DNA of 64,000 bases from Irregularibacter muris (GTDB lineage: Bacteria > Bacillota > Clostridia > Eubacteriales > Garciellaceae), in contig NZ_JANKAS010000003.1 in NCBI RefSeq assembly GCF_024622505.1, forward strand, positions 1 to 64,000, read 5' to 3'. How positions within the stretch are numbered: the stretch's first letter is position 1; each line of letters opens with the position of its first letter. Under the pieces are notes generated by a model that saw only the letters and a list, made by a program, of their open reading frames with translations, was not told where the DNA came from and made no database searches. Made by a program: the position numbers and the translations under genes. Below, piece by piece: positions 16,434-23,764 of the stretch.

Positions 16434-16464
16434 AAAATAGCTCCAAAAACTGGGGCTATTTTAT
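16434..16464 (-). terminator. Terminator of the first PTS operon
   Basis: ATAAAAATAGCTCC and GGGGCTATTTTAT pair around a 7-base loop about 80 bases after the aldo/keto reductase stop codon. Confidence 0.7.
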
Positions 16465-16541
16465 GATCAGGAACAACTGAGAAAATTCCTCAAGCTGCCC
16501 AATTGTATTTTATTTGCGATAAATCCTATTTCTCTCAGGCA

Positions 16542-17504
16542 TTAACCAATATTAAGTCTTTCAATTTCTCTATCAATTAAGTTAATTTCTTCTTCGGATA
16601 AGCTCCAATCAAACGTAGCACAGTTTTCATTGGCCTGTTCTGGCGACATTACCCCTGTAAGGGCAGTTCCTACATAGCTTTTTTGGGTGCTCCAATTAAT
16701 AGATACTTGTGCCACTGGTCTATTATGTTCAGCTGCTATTTTATCAAGGGTTTTTAGAAGTTCCATAATTTTTGAAAACTCTGGTTCTTTAAAGAATGGA
16801 TAGAATACTAATCTCATATCCTTTGGATCATATTCTGGGCATTTTCGTATGGCCCCTGTTAATATTCCTGCCCCTAAGGATCCATAACTCATCGTAGAAA
16901 TCCCTTGGGTCTCAGCCCATTGCATAAGTTCCTTATGGCTTTGATTTACCATGGAATAGGGCGGCTGTATAACATCAATTTTAGCATATTTCTGGGCAGC
17001 CATAATCAATTCCTTAGGGGAATTGGACATTCCGATAAACCTAATTTTTCCTTTTTCCTTTAACATATTCAGGGCAGCCATTGTTTCCTCAATGGGAGTA
17101 TTGACATCTGGCCAATGCATCATATAAAAATCAATGTAATCTGTTTGAAGTCTTGTTAGGGATTCTTCCACCTCCCTTTCAATGGAATTATATTTGCAAT
17201 CCCTAACTGACTTACCACTAAAGTGGTTTATATAAGTGCCAAATTTTGTTGCTAACAAAACCTTATCTCTTCTACCCTTTAATGCTTCTCCTACCACTAT
17301 TTCTGAATGGCCTTCCCCATAAACTGGTGCCGTATCAATTATATTAATTCCATTATCTAGCATAGCATGAATTGCCGCTACAGATTGTTTTGTATCCACT
17401 TCTCCCCAGCCTACACCAGCTGAATTGGCTCCCCCTATTCCCCAGGTTCCAACCGTAAGAGCAGAAACGTCCACACCTGCATTTTTAAAATATTTATATC
17501 TCAA
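16542..17504 (-). CDS. Aldo/keto reductase
   Basis: A 320-residue NAD(P)H-dependent oxidoreductase of the AKR barrel fold. The catalytic tetrad is visible: Asp in IIDTAPVYGEG, Tyr in the same loop, Lys in VLLATKFG and His in YMMHWPD. A TTG start at 17504 follows AGGGGGA. It is the last gene of the sigma-54 PTS operon, one base after the mannitol-dehydrogenase-like gene, so it likely reduces or oxidises an intermediate of the same sugar pathway. Specificity cannot be told. Confidence 0.88.
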   Translation of the reverse strand: MRYKYFKNAGVDVSALTVGTWGIGGANSAGVGWGEVDTKQSVAAIHAMLDNGINIIDTAPVYGEGHSEIVVGEALKGRRDKVLLATKFGTYINHFSGKSVRDCKYNSIEREVEESLTRLQTDYIDFYMMHWPDVNTPIEETMAALNMLKEKGKIRFIGMSNSPKELIMAAQKYAKIDVIQPPYSMVNQSHKELMQWAETQGISTMSYGSLGAGILTGAIRKCPEYDPKDMRLVFYPFFKEPEFSKIMELLKTLDKIAAEHNRPVAQVSINWSTQKSYVGTALTGVMSPEQANENCATFDWSLSEEEINLIDREIERLNIG

Positions 17505-17506
17505 AT

Positions 17507-18709
17507 CTATTCCCCCTGTAATGATTTACGATATTTTGCTTCCTCGTAGTGTTTTTTTACTAACTCCTTTAAAAGCCAGTCTTCCTCCTTTAATCCACAA
17601 TACTTATCTATGGCATTTTCTATACCTTTTTCTTGCACATAGTTTGTTATGTCTATACTTTCTTGATCTTCTTCATCTCTATATAAAAATCCATAAGCTA
17701 TTCCTCTGGCAAGATAAAATGGTACGATATGATGCTTTATACACATTAAAGCTGGCCCAACAAATCGATTATGGTATGAAAGTTTACCCATTGGATTTGC
17801 TGCTACCCGAGAAATAGGATCCTTTAGCTTGGTATTTTTTATATTCAAAATCCCATTAATCCAGTCTTGCCTTTCTTTAGAGCTAAAGTTAAATTCCCTT
17901 TGTATGGCTTCTTCTGCCTCATAAAATGCCTCTGTAACACATTTTTGAATATAGGGATCCTTATTACAATCTGCGATAAACTCATATTCCTTAGCCTTTC
18001 CCATAAAAGCTGTCATGGTATGTTTCATATTCCCTGTATAAACTTTCCTATAAATTTGAGCATTTGCTTTTTCTACCCTACTAACCGATTCAACTTCAGG
18101 AAACTGTCCCTTAAAATGTTCTCTGTCAATTCCTACATATCCCCCAAGTCTTGTGGTTACAGCAAAGGGATCCGCTGCTAGAAGTTCTTTAGGAGAGGGT
18201 AATCCTGCCGTTCCTACTAATACTTGGCATATTCCAACATTGTTATGAAAATAATTTAATGCTTCAGCATTTTGTACTAGGTTATTTTCTATCTGCTTAT
18301 TGAAATATTCCGGTGCCCCCAATGCATTAACACATAATAATACATTTAAGTAGCTCTTTCCTACTGTTACTCTTCTTTTTATAGCTTCAGATATATTCTT
18401 GCAGATACTTTCAAATGCTCCTTCATATACACAACAGGCAACCAGATCTATAGTGGTTATTCTTTCAATTAGTTCCTTTGTATCGGAACAGTCCAACACC
18501 TCAAAATTGTCCACTATAATACGTTGGGTTTTCTCTTCTCCCACACGCTCAACAAGATATTTCCCTTGTTCCGCCAATTTTTTCATTCTTTCCGCCATAA
18601 TATCATATATCACAAGCTTATATCCTGATTGATAAAACAAGCTCCCTATAACCCCTCTACCAATATTGCCTGCCCCTATAATAAGTATTGCTTTATCCTG
18701 ATTTTGCAT
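17507..18709 (-). CDS. Mannitol-1-phosphate/altronate dehydrogenase-like protein
   Basis: A 400-residue polyol-phosphate dehydrogenase of the long-chain mannitol dehydrogenase family. An N-terminal Rossmann domain begins ILIIGAGNIGRGVIG, and the C-terminal helical domain holds the catalytic-site segments KHTMTAFMGK (about 215-224) and HNRFVGPALMC. Known members interconvert a hexitol phosphate and a ketose phosphate with NAD. In this operon, a polyol taken up and phosphorylated by the PTS could be oxidised here and cleaved by the class II aldolase. Length and motifs fit an intact enzyme; the exact polyol is unknown. Confidence 0.82.
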   Translation of the reverse strand: MQNQDKAILIIGAGNIGRGVIGSLFYQSGYKLVIYDIMAERMKKLAEQGKYLVERVGEEKTQRIIVDNFEVLDCSDTKELIERITTIDLVACCVYEGAFESICKNISEAIKRRVTVGKSYLNVLLCVNALGAPEYFNKQIENNLVQNAEALNYFHNNVGICQVLVGTAGLPSPKELLAADPFAVTTRLGGYVGIDREHFKGQFPEVESVSRVEKANAQIYRKVYTGNMKHTMTAFMGKAKEYEFIADCNKDPYIQKCVTEAFYEAEEAIQREFNFSSKERQDWINGILNIKNTKLKDPISRVAANPMGKLSYHNRFVGPALMCIKHHIVPFYLARGIAYGFLYRDEEDQESIDITNYVQEKGIENAIDKYCGLKEEDWLLKELVKKHYEEAKYRKSLQGE

Positions 18710-18730
18710 ACCATCCCTCCAGAAACCTTA

Positions 18731-19540
18731 CTATCCGATTATTCCTACCGCAAATAAAGCTGCCCCTACTACAAGGGTCCCAATTAATAAGGGCACAATC
18801 TTTATCTTCTTACTTAATAGCCGATATTCTATCCCTACTAAAATTAATGAAAGCATTTTAGGCATAATAGAGTCTAGGGATTGTTGTAAAGCTAGTCCTC
18901 CATTTTCAATATCTCCTATAGTGATGGGTGTAGATACACTTACATTAGAAGCAACCATAGCTCCTATAGCCATTAGTCCAACGACTGAACAAGCATAGGA
19001 TATCTTATCCATTACTCCTGATTTTTCTGACTTAACTAAAAACTCAGAACCCATATTGTATCCATAGTTAAGGCTATAGTACCGTGCTAGAAAGTTAGGA
19101 ATATTGTACATAAGAAAAAATAGAATTGGTGCAAGTACATTCCCCTGAGCAGCCATTGTAACGACTAAAGAAGTAGCTAATATTCTTAAAGTTGCAGGAA
19201 ATAATGTATCTCCTATGGCGGATAACGGTCCCATAAGTGCTGTTTTTACTGCACTTATATTGGTTGGATCAAAATCAGGGTCCTCCGCATTCTTTTCTTC
19301 CATAGCTACAGACATTCCCAATGCAAATCCTGCAATATTAGGAGTAATATTGAAATACTCCATATGACGTTTCATTGCATCAATACGGTCTTCTTCTTTA
19401 TCATATATCTTCTCAATAGCAGGAAGCATAGCGTATGTATATCCATTGTGCATTTGTCCTGGATAATCATTTAATCCATTCAGTGGTATGTATCTCCGGA
19501 ATATTCGTTTTAAATCCTTTTTTGTTATCTTAGAACTCAT
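18731..19540 (-). CDS. PTS mannose-family EIID component
   Basis: A 269-residue membrane component of a mannose/fructose/sorbose-family phosphotransferase system. Typical marks are the N-terminal LKRIFRRYIPLNGLNDYPGQMHNG region, the repeated GPLSAIGDTLFPATL loop and C-terminal hydrophobic segments. With EIIC it forms the sugar channel. Three in-frame ATG codons occur at the start; the one at 19540 has the best spacing from GGAGGTG. It overlaps the EIIC gene by 11 bases. Confidence 0.92.
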   Translation of the reverse strand: MSSKITKKDLKRIFRRYIPLNGLNDYPGQMHNGYTYAMLPAIEKIYDKEEDRIDAMKRHMEYFNITPNIAGFALGMSVAMEEKNAEDPDFDPTNISAVKTALMGPLSAIGDTLFPATLRILATSLVVTMAAQGNVLAPILFFLMYNIPNFLARYYSLNYGYNMGSEFLVKSEKSGVMDKISYACSVVGLMAIGAMVASNVSVSTPITIGDIENGGLALQQSLDSIMPKMLSLILVGIEYRLLSKKIKIVPLLIGTLVVGAALFAVGIIG

Positions 19541-20300
19541 TATCATCACCTCCGAAAGAATTAACTAATACTGCATTGTCCTCCTTAATGGATGAAAGTA
19601 TTAAAACAACAATTACTCCTAAAAATGTGATTGCCAATGTTGACATGCCTAAATAAGCAGCTAGCATAAATCCTAGAAAGAAAAAAGGGGCAACTTTTTT
19701 ATTGATAATCATTTGTAATAATAGTGCAAATCCAATAGCCGGTAATAAATTAGCAGCTGTAGCTAGACCATTAATGACTACCACTGGTAATTTATCAACT
19801 ATAGCATTCACCGCCGTATATCCTATGGATAATGAAACAAATCCATAGATAAAATAGGGTACAAAACTGACAAACCAACCTCCAAATAAATATGTTCTCG
19901 AAACTGCCTTCATATTGCCTTTTTCAATTTGATTACTCATTAAACGGGAGAAGAAAGAAGCCATCAATTTGCATCCTATAAAAATAAAACCACCTAATAA
20001 AGCAACTGGTACCGCCAATGCTGTAGCTATTGCAGTTCCACCTTCGGTTAGAATCGCGAATGCTGTACAAATAGCCCCCGCTGAACCATAATCAGGAGAT
20101 ACAGCTGCACCTATAGGAAAAGAACCTATAAACATTAATTCGAGCACGCTACCAATAATGACGCCCTGAGATGCGTCTCCTAAAGCCCATCCTACAGCAG
20201 TTGATATAACTATAGGACGGCATATTTGAATATATCCAAGCATAAACTCCATTTTAAATAAACCCAATATTAATGCTACTAATAGGGCTTGCGTTAACAT
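19530..20300 (-). CDS. PTS mannose-family EIIC component
   Basis: A 256-residue polytopic membrane protein with the family segment RPIVISTAVGWALGDASQG, followed by PIGAAVSPDYGSAGAICTAFAI. It forms the substrate pathway together with EIID. The ATG at 20300 is preferred because the one at 20309 abuts the GGGAG ribosome binding site. The sugar cannot be deduced from these motifs. Confidence 0.92.
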   Translation of the reverse strand: MLTQALLVALILGLFKMEFMLGYIQICRPIVISTAVGWALGDASQGVIIGSVLELMFIGSFPIGAAVSPDYGSAGAICTAFAILTEGGTAIATALAVPVALLGGFIFIGCKLMASFFSRLMSNQIEKGNMKAVSRTYLFGGWFVSFVPYFIYGFVSLSIGYTAVNAIVDKLPVVVINGLATAANLLPAIGFALLLQMIINKKVAPFFFLGFMLAAYLGMSTLAITFLGVIVVLILSSIKEDNAVLVNSFGGDDNEF

Positions 20301-20316
20301 TATTCTCATCTCCCTT

Positions 20317-20796
20317 TTATTTATCTAAAATTTCATTAGTAACAATGGTTTCTGATTCTGTTGGTACTTGCTGGATAATCATTTTTATGTTATTTTCTAA
20401 TAGTCTTTTCATACATCCGATATCCTCTTGATTTGCATGGATTGCCTTACTAATGGCTTTAGTTCCCTCTTTTGCTGGCATTACTCCCAGATTTATTTCT
20501 TTTATAGAAAGACAACCGGTCAAAAGTCTTTCAGCATCTTGGACGCAGTTAACAACAATGAGCAACTTATATTTATCTGTTACTCCAGAATTTATAGCTT
20601 TGATAGAGTCCTCAATAGACTTTATAACTATTTTTACCCCCTGTGGTTTTGACATTCTAATCATCGATTGTCTCATGGGATCTGCTACTACTGCATCATT
20701 AGCTACTAAAATGCAGTCAACCCCTAAAGCTCTGGTCCAAGATATGGCTACCTGCCCATGCACAAGCCTGTGATCTACCCTAAGCAGTTTAATCAT
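20317..20796 (-). CDS. PTS mannose-family EIIB component
   Basis: A 159-residue soluble phosphotransfer protein. The start LLRVDHRLVHGQVAISW contains the phosphorylated His of the family (in RLVHGQ). It takes phosphate from EIIA, encoded apart at 26828-27250, and passes it to the sugar as it crosses EIIC/EIID. AGGGGAGGG precedes the ATG and the gene is 16 bases from EIIC. Confidence 0.93.
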   Translation of the reverse strand: MIKLLRVDHRLVHGQVAISWTRALGVDCILVANDAVVADPMRQSMIRMSKPQGVKIVIKSIEDSIKAINSGVTDKYKLLIVVNCVQDAERLLTGCLSIKEINLGVMPAKEGTKAISKAIHANQEDIGCMKRLLENNIKMIIQQVPTESETIVTNEILDK

Positions 20797-20817
20797 GATT
20801 TCCCTCCCCTTTATTCG

Positions 20818-21888
20818 TCATTCGATATTTTTATCAAATACCACGCTTACCCTATAGGAACCTGGTACTATAGCAGCTTCAAAGGCTTTTTCTACATCTT
20901 CAAGTTGTACTTTCTTTTCCACTAATTGTGATAATTTTATTTTCTTTTGGTTAATGAGTTCTGCTGCTCGTGCAAAATCACAATTATCAGCAGAAAAGGT
21001 GCCTATTAACTCCATTTTTCTATAATGAATTAAATTTGAGTCTACATGGAGTTCAGGTGCTGGATAGCCTGCTGCAAACATCAGAACTCTTCCATGAAAT
21101 CTTTTTAGCATAGCTATCGCTTGATCATTGGCAGATGTTACACCAACAGCAAGAATTACTGCATCTGCACCTTTCCCATTGGTTAATTCCATCACCTTTT
21201 CTACAGAATCAACCTTTGATGCGTCAATGACATGAAGCCCCATTTCTTGAGCCGCCTTGATCTTCTTTTCCATTAATTCTGTAATAAACACATTACAACC
21301 TTCAGCCTCTGCCACTAATGCATTGATTATGCCCATAGCTCCGGCACCAATAACAACAATATCTTCTCCGGGCTGAACACGAAGCTTGCGTATTCCTTGA
21401 CATACTGTTCCTACAGGTTCTACAAAGGCTGCTTCTGATGCATCAATTTCCTTATTGATTTTAAATAATGCATGATATTTCTTGATAACATATTCAGAAC
21501 AACCAAATCCACCATGATAGCCATCCTCAGAAACTTTATTTCTTCCTTCTCCAATAAGTACACATTCACTGGTAAGTCCCTTTTGGCAGGCCTCACATTT
21601 ACCGCACATGTCATAACCTATGCCGACATAATCTCCAATCTGAAAATCAGGCACCTTACTTCCCTTGTCAACTATAACACCTGCAAACTCATGTCCCCAT
21701 GCCATTGGAAAATTTAAATTCTTTCTAGCCCCTGACCATAATCCATAGTCAGCAGTACAAATATTGCAAGCCAGATTTTTAATAAGAACTTCTTCATCCT
21801 TTAACTCCGGTACCTTTCTTTCATGTATCTTTACCACCTTTTCCTGTTCAATAACTGCAAATCGAGTACTTTCTATTTTTCGGGGCAA
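20818..21888 (-). CDS. Zinc-dependent medium-chain dehydrogenase (sorbitol/threonine dehydrogenase-like)
   Basis: A 356-residue oxidoreductase of the zinc alcohol dehydrogenase family. Catalytic zinc ligands appear as NICTADYG and GHEFAGVIVDKG; structural zinc cysteines as GYDMCGKCEACQKGLTSEC; the nucleotide fold as VVIGAGAMGIINALVAEAEG. It probably oxidises a polyol or sugar phosphate from the co-encoded PTS. The TTG start at 21888 has AAAGGAAG upstream. A similar gene occurs in the second PTS operon at 51651. Confidence 0.9.
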   Translation of the reverse strand: MPRKIESTRFAVIEQEKVVKIHERKVPELKDEEVLIKNLACNICTADYGLWSGARKNLNFPMAWGHEFAGVIVDKGSKVPDFQIGDYVGIGYDMCGKCEACQKGLTSECVLIGEGRNKVSEDGYHGGFGCSEYVIKKYHALFKINKEIDASEAAFVEPVGTVCQGIRKLRVQPGEDIVVIGAGAMGIINALVAEAEGCNVFITELMEKKIKAAQEMGLHVIDASKVDSVEKVMELTNGKGADAVILAVGVTSANDQAIAMLKRFHGRVLMFAAGYPAPELHVDSNLIHYRKMELIGTFSADNCDFARAAELINQKKIKLSQLVEKKVQLEDVEKAFEAAIVPGSYRVSVVFDKNIE

Positions 21889-21909
21889 AATTATCTTCCT
21901 TTCTTTATT

Positions 21910-22752
21910 TTATATAATGTAATCCTTAAGTAATGTCCAAGTATTTTCATAAACCTTAGCTGGTTCCTTAAAATATTTACTCAAGGTGTATTCCAATGTA
22001 AAATGTCCCTTATAATTATTTTTATTAAACTCTTGAAAGTCCTTACCAGGAATACTTTCTCCATCCCCCCAGGCCAAGTGCCCTGGAAATCCCCTCCTAT
22101 TATCCATATAATGACAATGGTTTACTCTTTCTCCAAAGACATCGAAATATTGCTGAATGCACTCTCCTGCATTTGTTATGGTATCTAAATCAATAGTAAC
22201 TGTAAAATTCCTTGAGTTAACTTCCTCTATCATTTGTTCCATATCATTGATGGTATTTACTAGTGTGGTACTCTGAGGTGATAAGGTTTCCATAGTAAGA
22301 TATACACCATACTTTTCCGCAAAATTACATAATGTGCCCACCATTTCTACAGATCTATTCCAAGCCTGCTCTCTAGGTTCAGATAAAAACTGCCATCCTG
22401 ATGATATGGAAATCTTTGAACATTCTAGCTCGCTTGCAGCTAAAATAGCATTTTGAAAATATGCTCTGGTCCTTTTGATTAATTCAGGGCTCTTTGATGC
22501 CATATTGTGAGGCTTTGGACAGGTCTGTTCTGGAGTAATGCAAATTACAGACAGTCCATATTTTTTGAGCATATCCTTTATTGGTTTGGTCTGTTGATAA
22601 GAATTATAATCCAGTAGATAATGTGCACCACAGGTCCAAAGATCAATACTTTTGTAACCAATATCACTTATTGTTTTAAAATAATCCTTTAGTTCATAAA
22701 ACCTGTAGATGTGATTCATTGGAGCTATTTGTTCCAAGTGAACCTGTTTCAT
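21910..22752 (-). CDS. Sugar phosphate isomerase/epimerase (xylose isomerase-like barrel)
   Basis: A 280-residue AP-endonuclease-2/xylose-isomerase-like TIM barrel protein. Metal-binding features are LTMETLSPQ (Glu), TVTIDLDTITNAG (Asp), NHCHYMDN (His) and HFTLEYTL (Glu). Such enzymes epimerise or isomerise ketoses. The ATG at 22752 is chosen since the upstream GTG at 22764 lies inside GGTGG. The gene is 5 bases after the aldolase gene, so the two are likely translated together. Confidence 0.85.
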   Translation of the reverse strand: MKQVHLEQIAPMNHIYRFYELKDYFKTISDIGYKSIDLWTCGAHYLLDYNSYQQTKPIKDMLKKYGLSVICITPEQTCPKPHNMASKSPELIKRTRAYFQNAILAASELECSKISISSGWQFLSEPREQAWNRSVEMVGTLCNFAEKYGVYLTMETLSPQSTTLVNTINDMEQMIEEVNSRNFTVTIDLDTITNAGECIQQYFDVFGERVNHCHYMDNRRGFPGHLAWGDGESIPGKDFQEFNKNNYKGHFTLEYTLSKYFKEPAKVYENTWTLLKDYII

Positions 22753-22757
22753 GCTAT

Positions 22758-23636
22758 CTACCACCTATTTTCAGAGTTAAATAACTTCATGTATCTCTTT
22801 AGTTCTTCTTTATATCCTTCTACTCCCAAAGCTATTGTTTGTTGTAGATTTAACTTCTTGGATGCAAATTCTCCAGTAGCACTTTTATCTAATGCAAATT
22901 CTATTGTACCCTTTAGAGCATCTCTTAAAGCCCCTTGCCCGGCCTTGCTTATATCTGTATTTAGATTCACCTTTTGAATTCCTTCTTTTATTGCTCTAGC
23001 CAGATTGTCATCGCCAGTCCCTGATCCGCCATGCAATACAAGGGGAATATCTACTTCTTTTTTAATCCTATTTAATAAATCAAAATCAAGATAGGGAGTA
23101 CCCTTATAGGTTCCATGGGAAGTACCAATAGCAACGGCCAAACAATCTATACCTGTCTCTTCCACATATCTTGCAGCCTCTGAAGGATCCGTAAGACCAG
23201 AGTCTCTAGTTGTTTCATATTCTTCCCCCTGTCCAACATGGCCAAGTTCAGCTTCTACCGAAACACCTACGGCATGGGCAATTTTTACTATTTCTTTCAC
23301 TTCTTTTACATTTTCTTCGTAAGAAAGGGTAGATCTATCGATCATTACAGAACTAAATCCCGCATGAATTGCCTGGATGATGTATTCATAGGGCCCACCA
23401 TGGTCTAGATTTAGTGCGACGGGAACCTCTGGATATCTTCTTTCATAAAAACGGGCAATATCTGCACATTCATAAATTCCATGGACAGCTGCTACATCTA
23501 ATATCATCGGCGCCCTTAACTCTATTGCTGCTAAATAAGCTGCCTCTATGGTTTCTCGATTAAATACATTTGGGGCTGCAATGCCATAATTCTCATTTTT
23601 TGCCCTTTGTAGCATTTCTGACATTGATATAATCAT
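22758..23636 (-). CDS. Class II ketose-bisphosphate/tagatose aldolase
   Basis: A 292-residue zinc-dependent aldolase (fructose/tagatose-bisphosphate family). Marks are ALNLDHGGPYEYI with the first zinc His, SVEAELGHVGQGEEY, LAVAIGTSHGTY and PLVLHGGSGTGDD with the second His. It would cleave a ketose phosphate into two three-carbon units. First gene of the sigma-54 operon; AAAGGAG precedes the ATG and the sigma-54 promoter lies about 70 bases upstream. No sugar phosphate kinase is in the operon, so the substrate may be a 6-phosphate that is cleaved directly or phosphorylated elsewhere. Confidence 0.9.
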   Translation of the reverse strand: MIISMSEMLQRAKNENYGIAAPNVFNRETIEAAYLAAIELRAPMILDVAAVHGIYECADIARFYERRYPEVPVALNLDHGGPYEYIIQAIHAGFSSVMIDRSTLSYEENVKEVKEIVKIAHAVGVSVEAELGHVGQGEEYETTRDSGLTDPSEAARYVEETGIDCLAVAIGTSHGTYKGTPYLDFDLLNRIKKEVDIPLVLHGGSGTGDDNLARAIKEGIQKVNLNTDISKAGQGALRDALKGTIEFALDKSATGEFASKKLNLQQTIALGVEGYKEELKRYMKLFNSENRW

Positions 23637-23705
23637 TTTTTAACTCCTTTCAAATTATAAAATGTTAAGTTCATGGTATTATCATTCTGTCAATTATAAA
23701 TAAAA

Positions 23706-23721
23706 GCAAAAAGCGTGCCAA
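23706..23721 (-). promoter_or_regulatory. Sigma-54 promoter of the first PTS operon
   Basis: The minus strand reads TTGGCACGCTTTTTGC, an excellent -24/-12 sigma-54 promoter. It lies about 70 bases upstream of the aldolase gene and next to the LevR-type activator, its obvious regulator. It falls wholly within the distal part of the activator gene's terminator hairpin. Confidence 0.92.
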
Positions 23722-23741
23722 TATAGAGTCACGCTTTTTGC
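23706..23741 (-). terminator. Terminator of the first LevR-type gene
   Basis: GCAAAAAGCGTG and CACGCTTTTTGC form a perfect 12-bp stem with a 12-base loop 24 bases after the levR-like stop codon, followed on the minus strand by a U-rich stretch. Confidence 0.85.
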
Positions 23742-23764
23742 TCATAAAAAGATACTGATAAACC

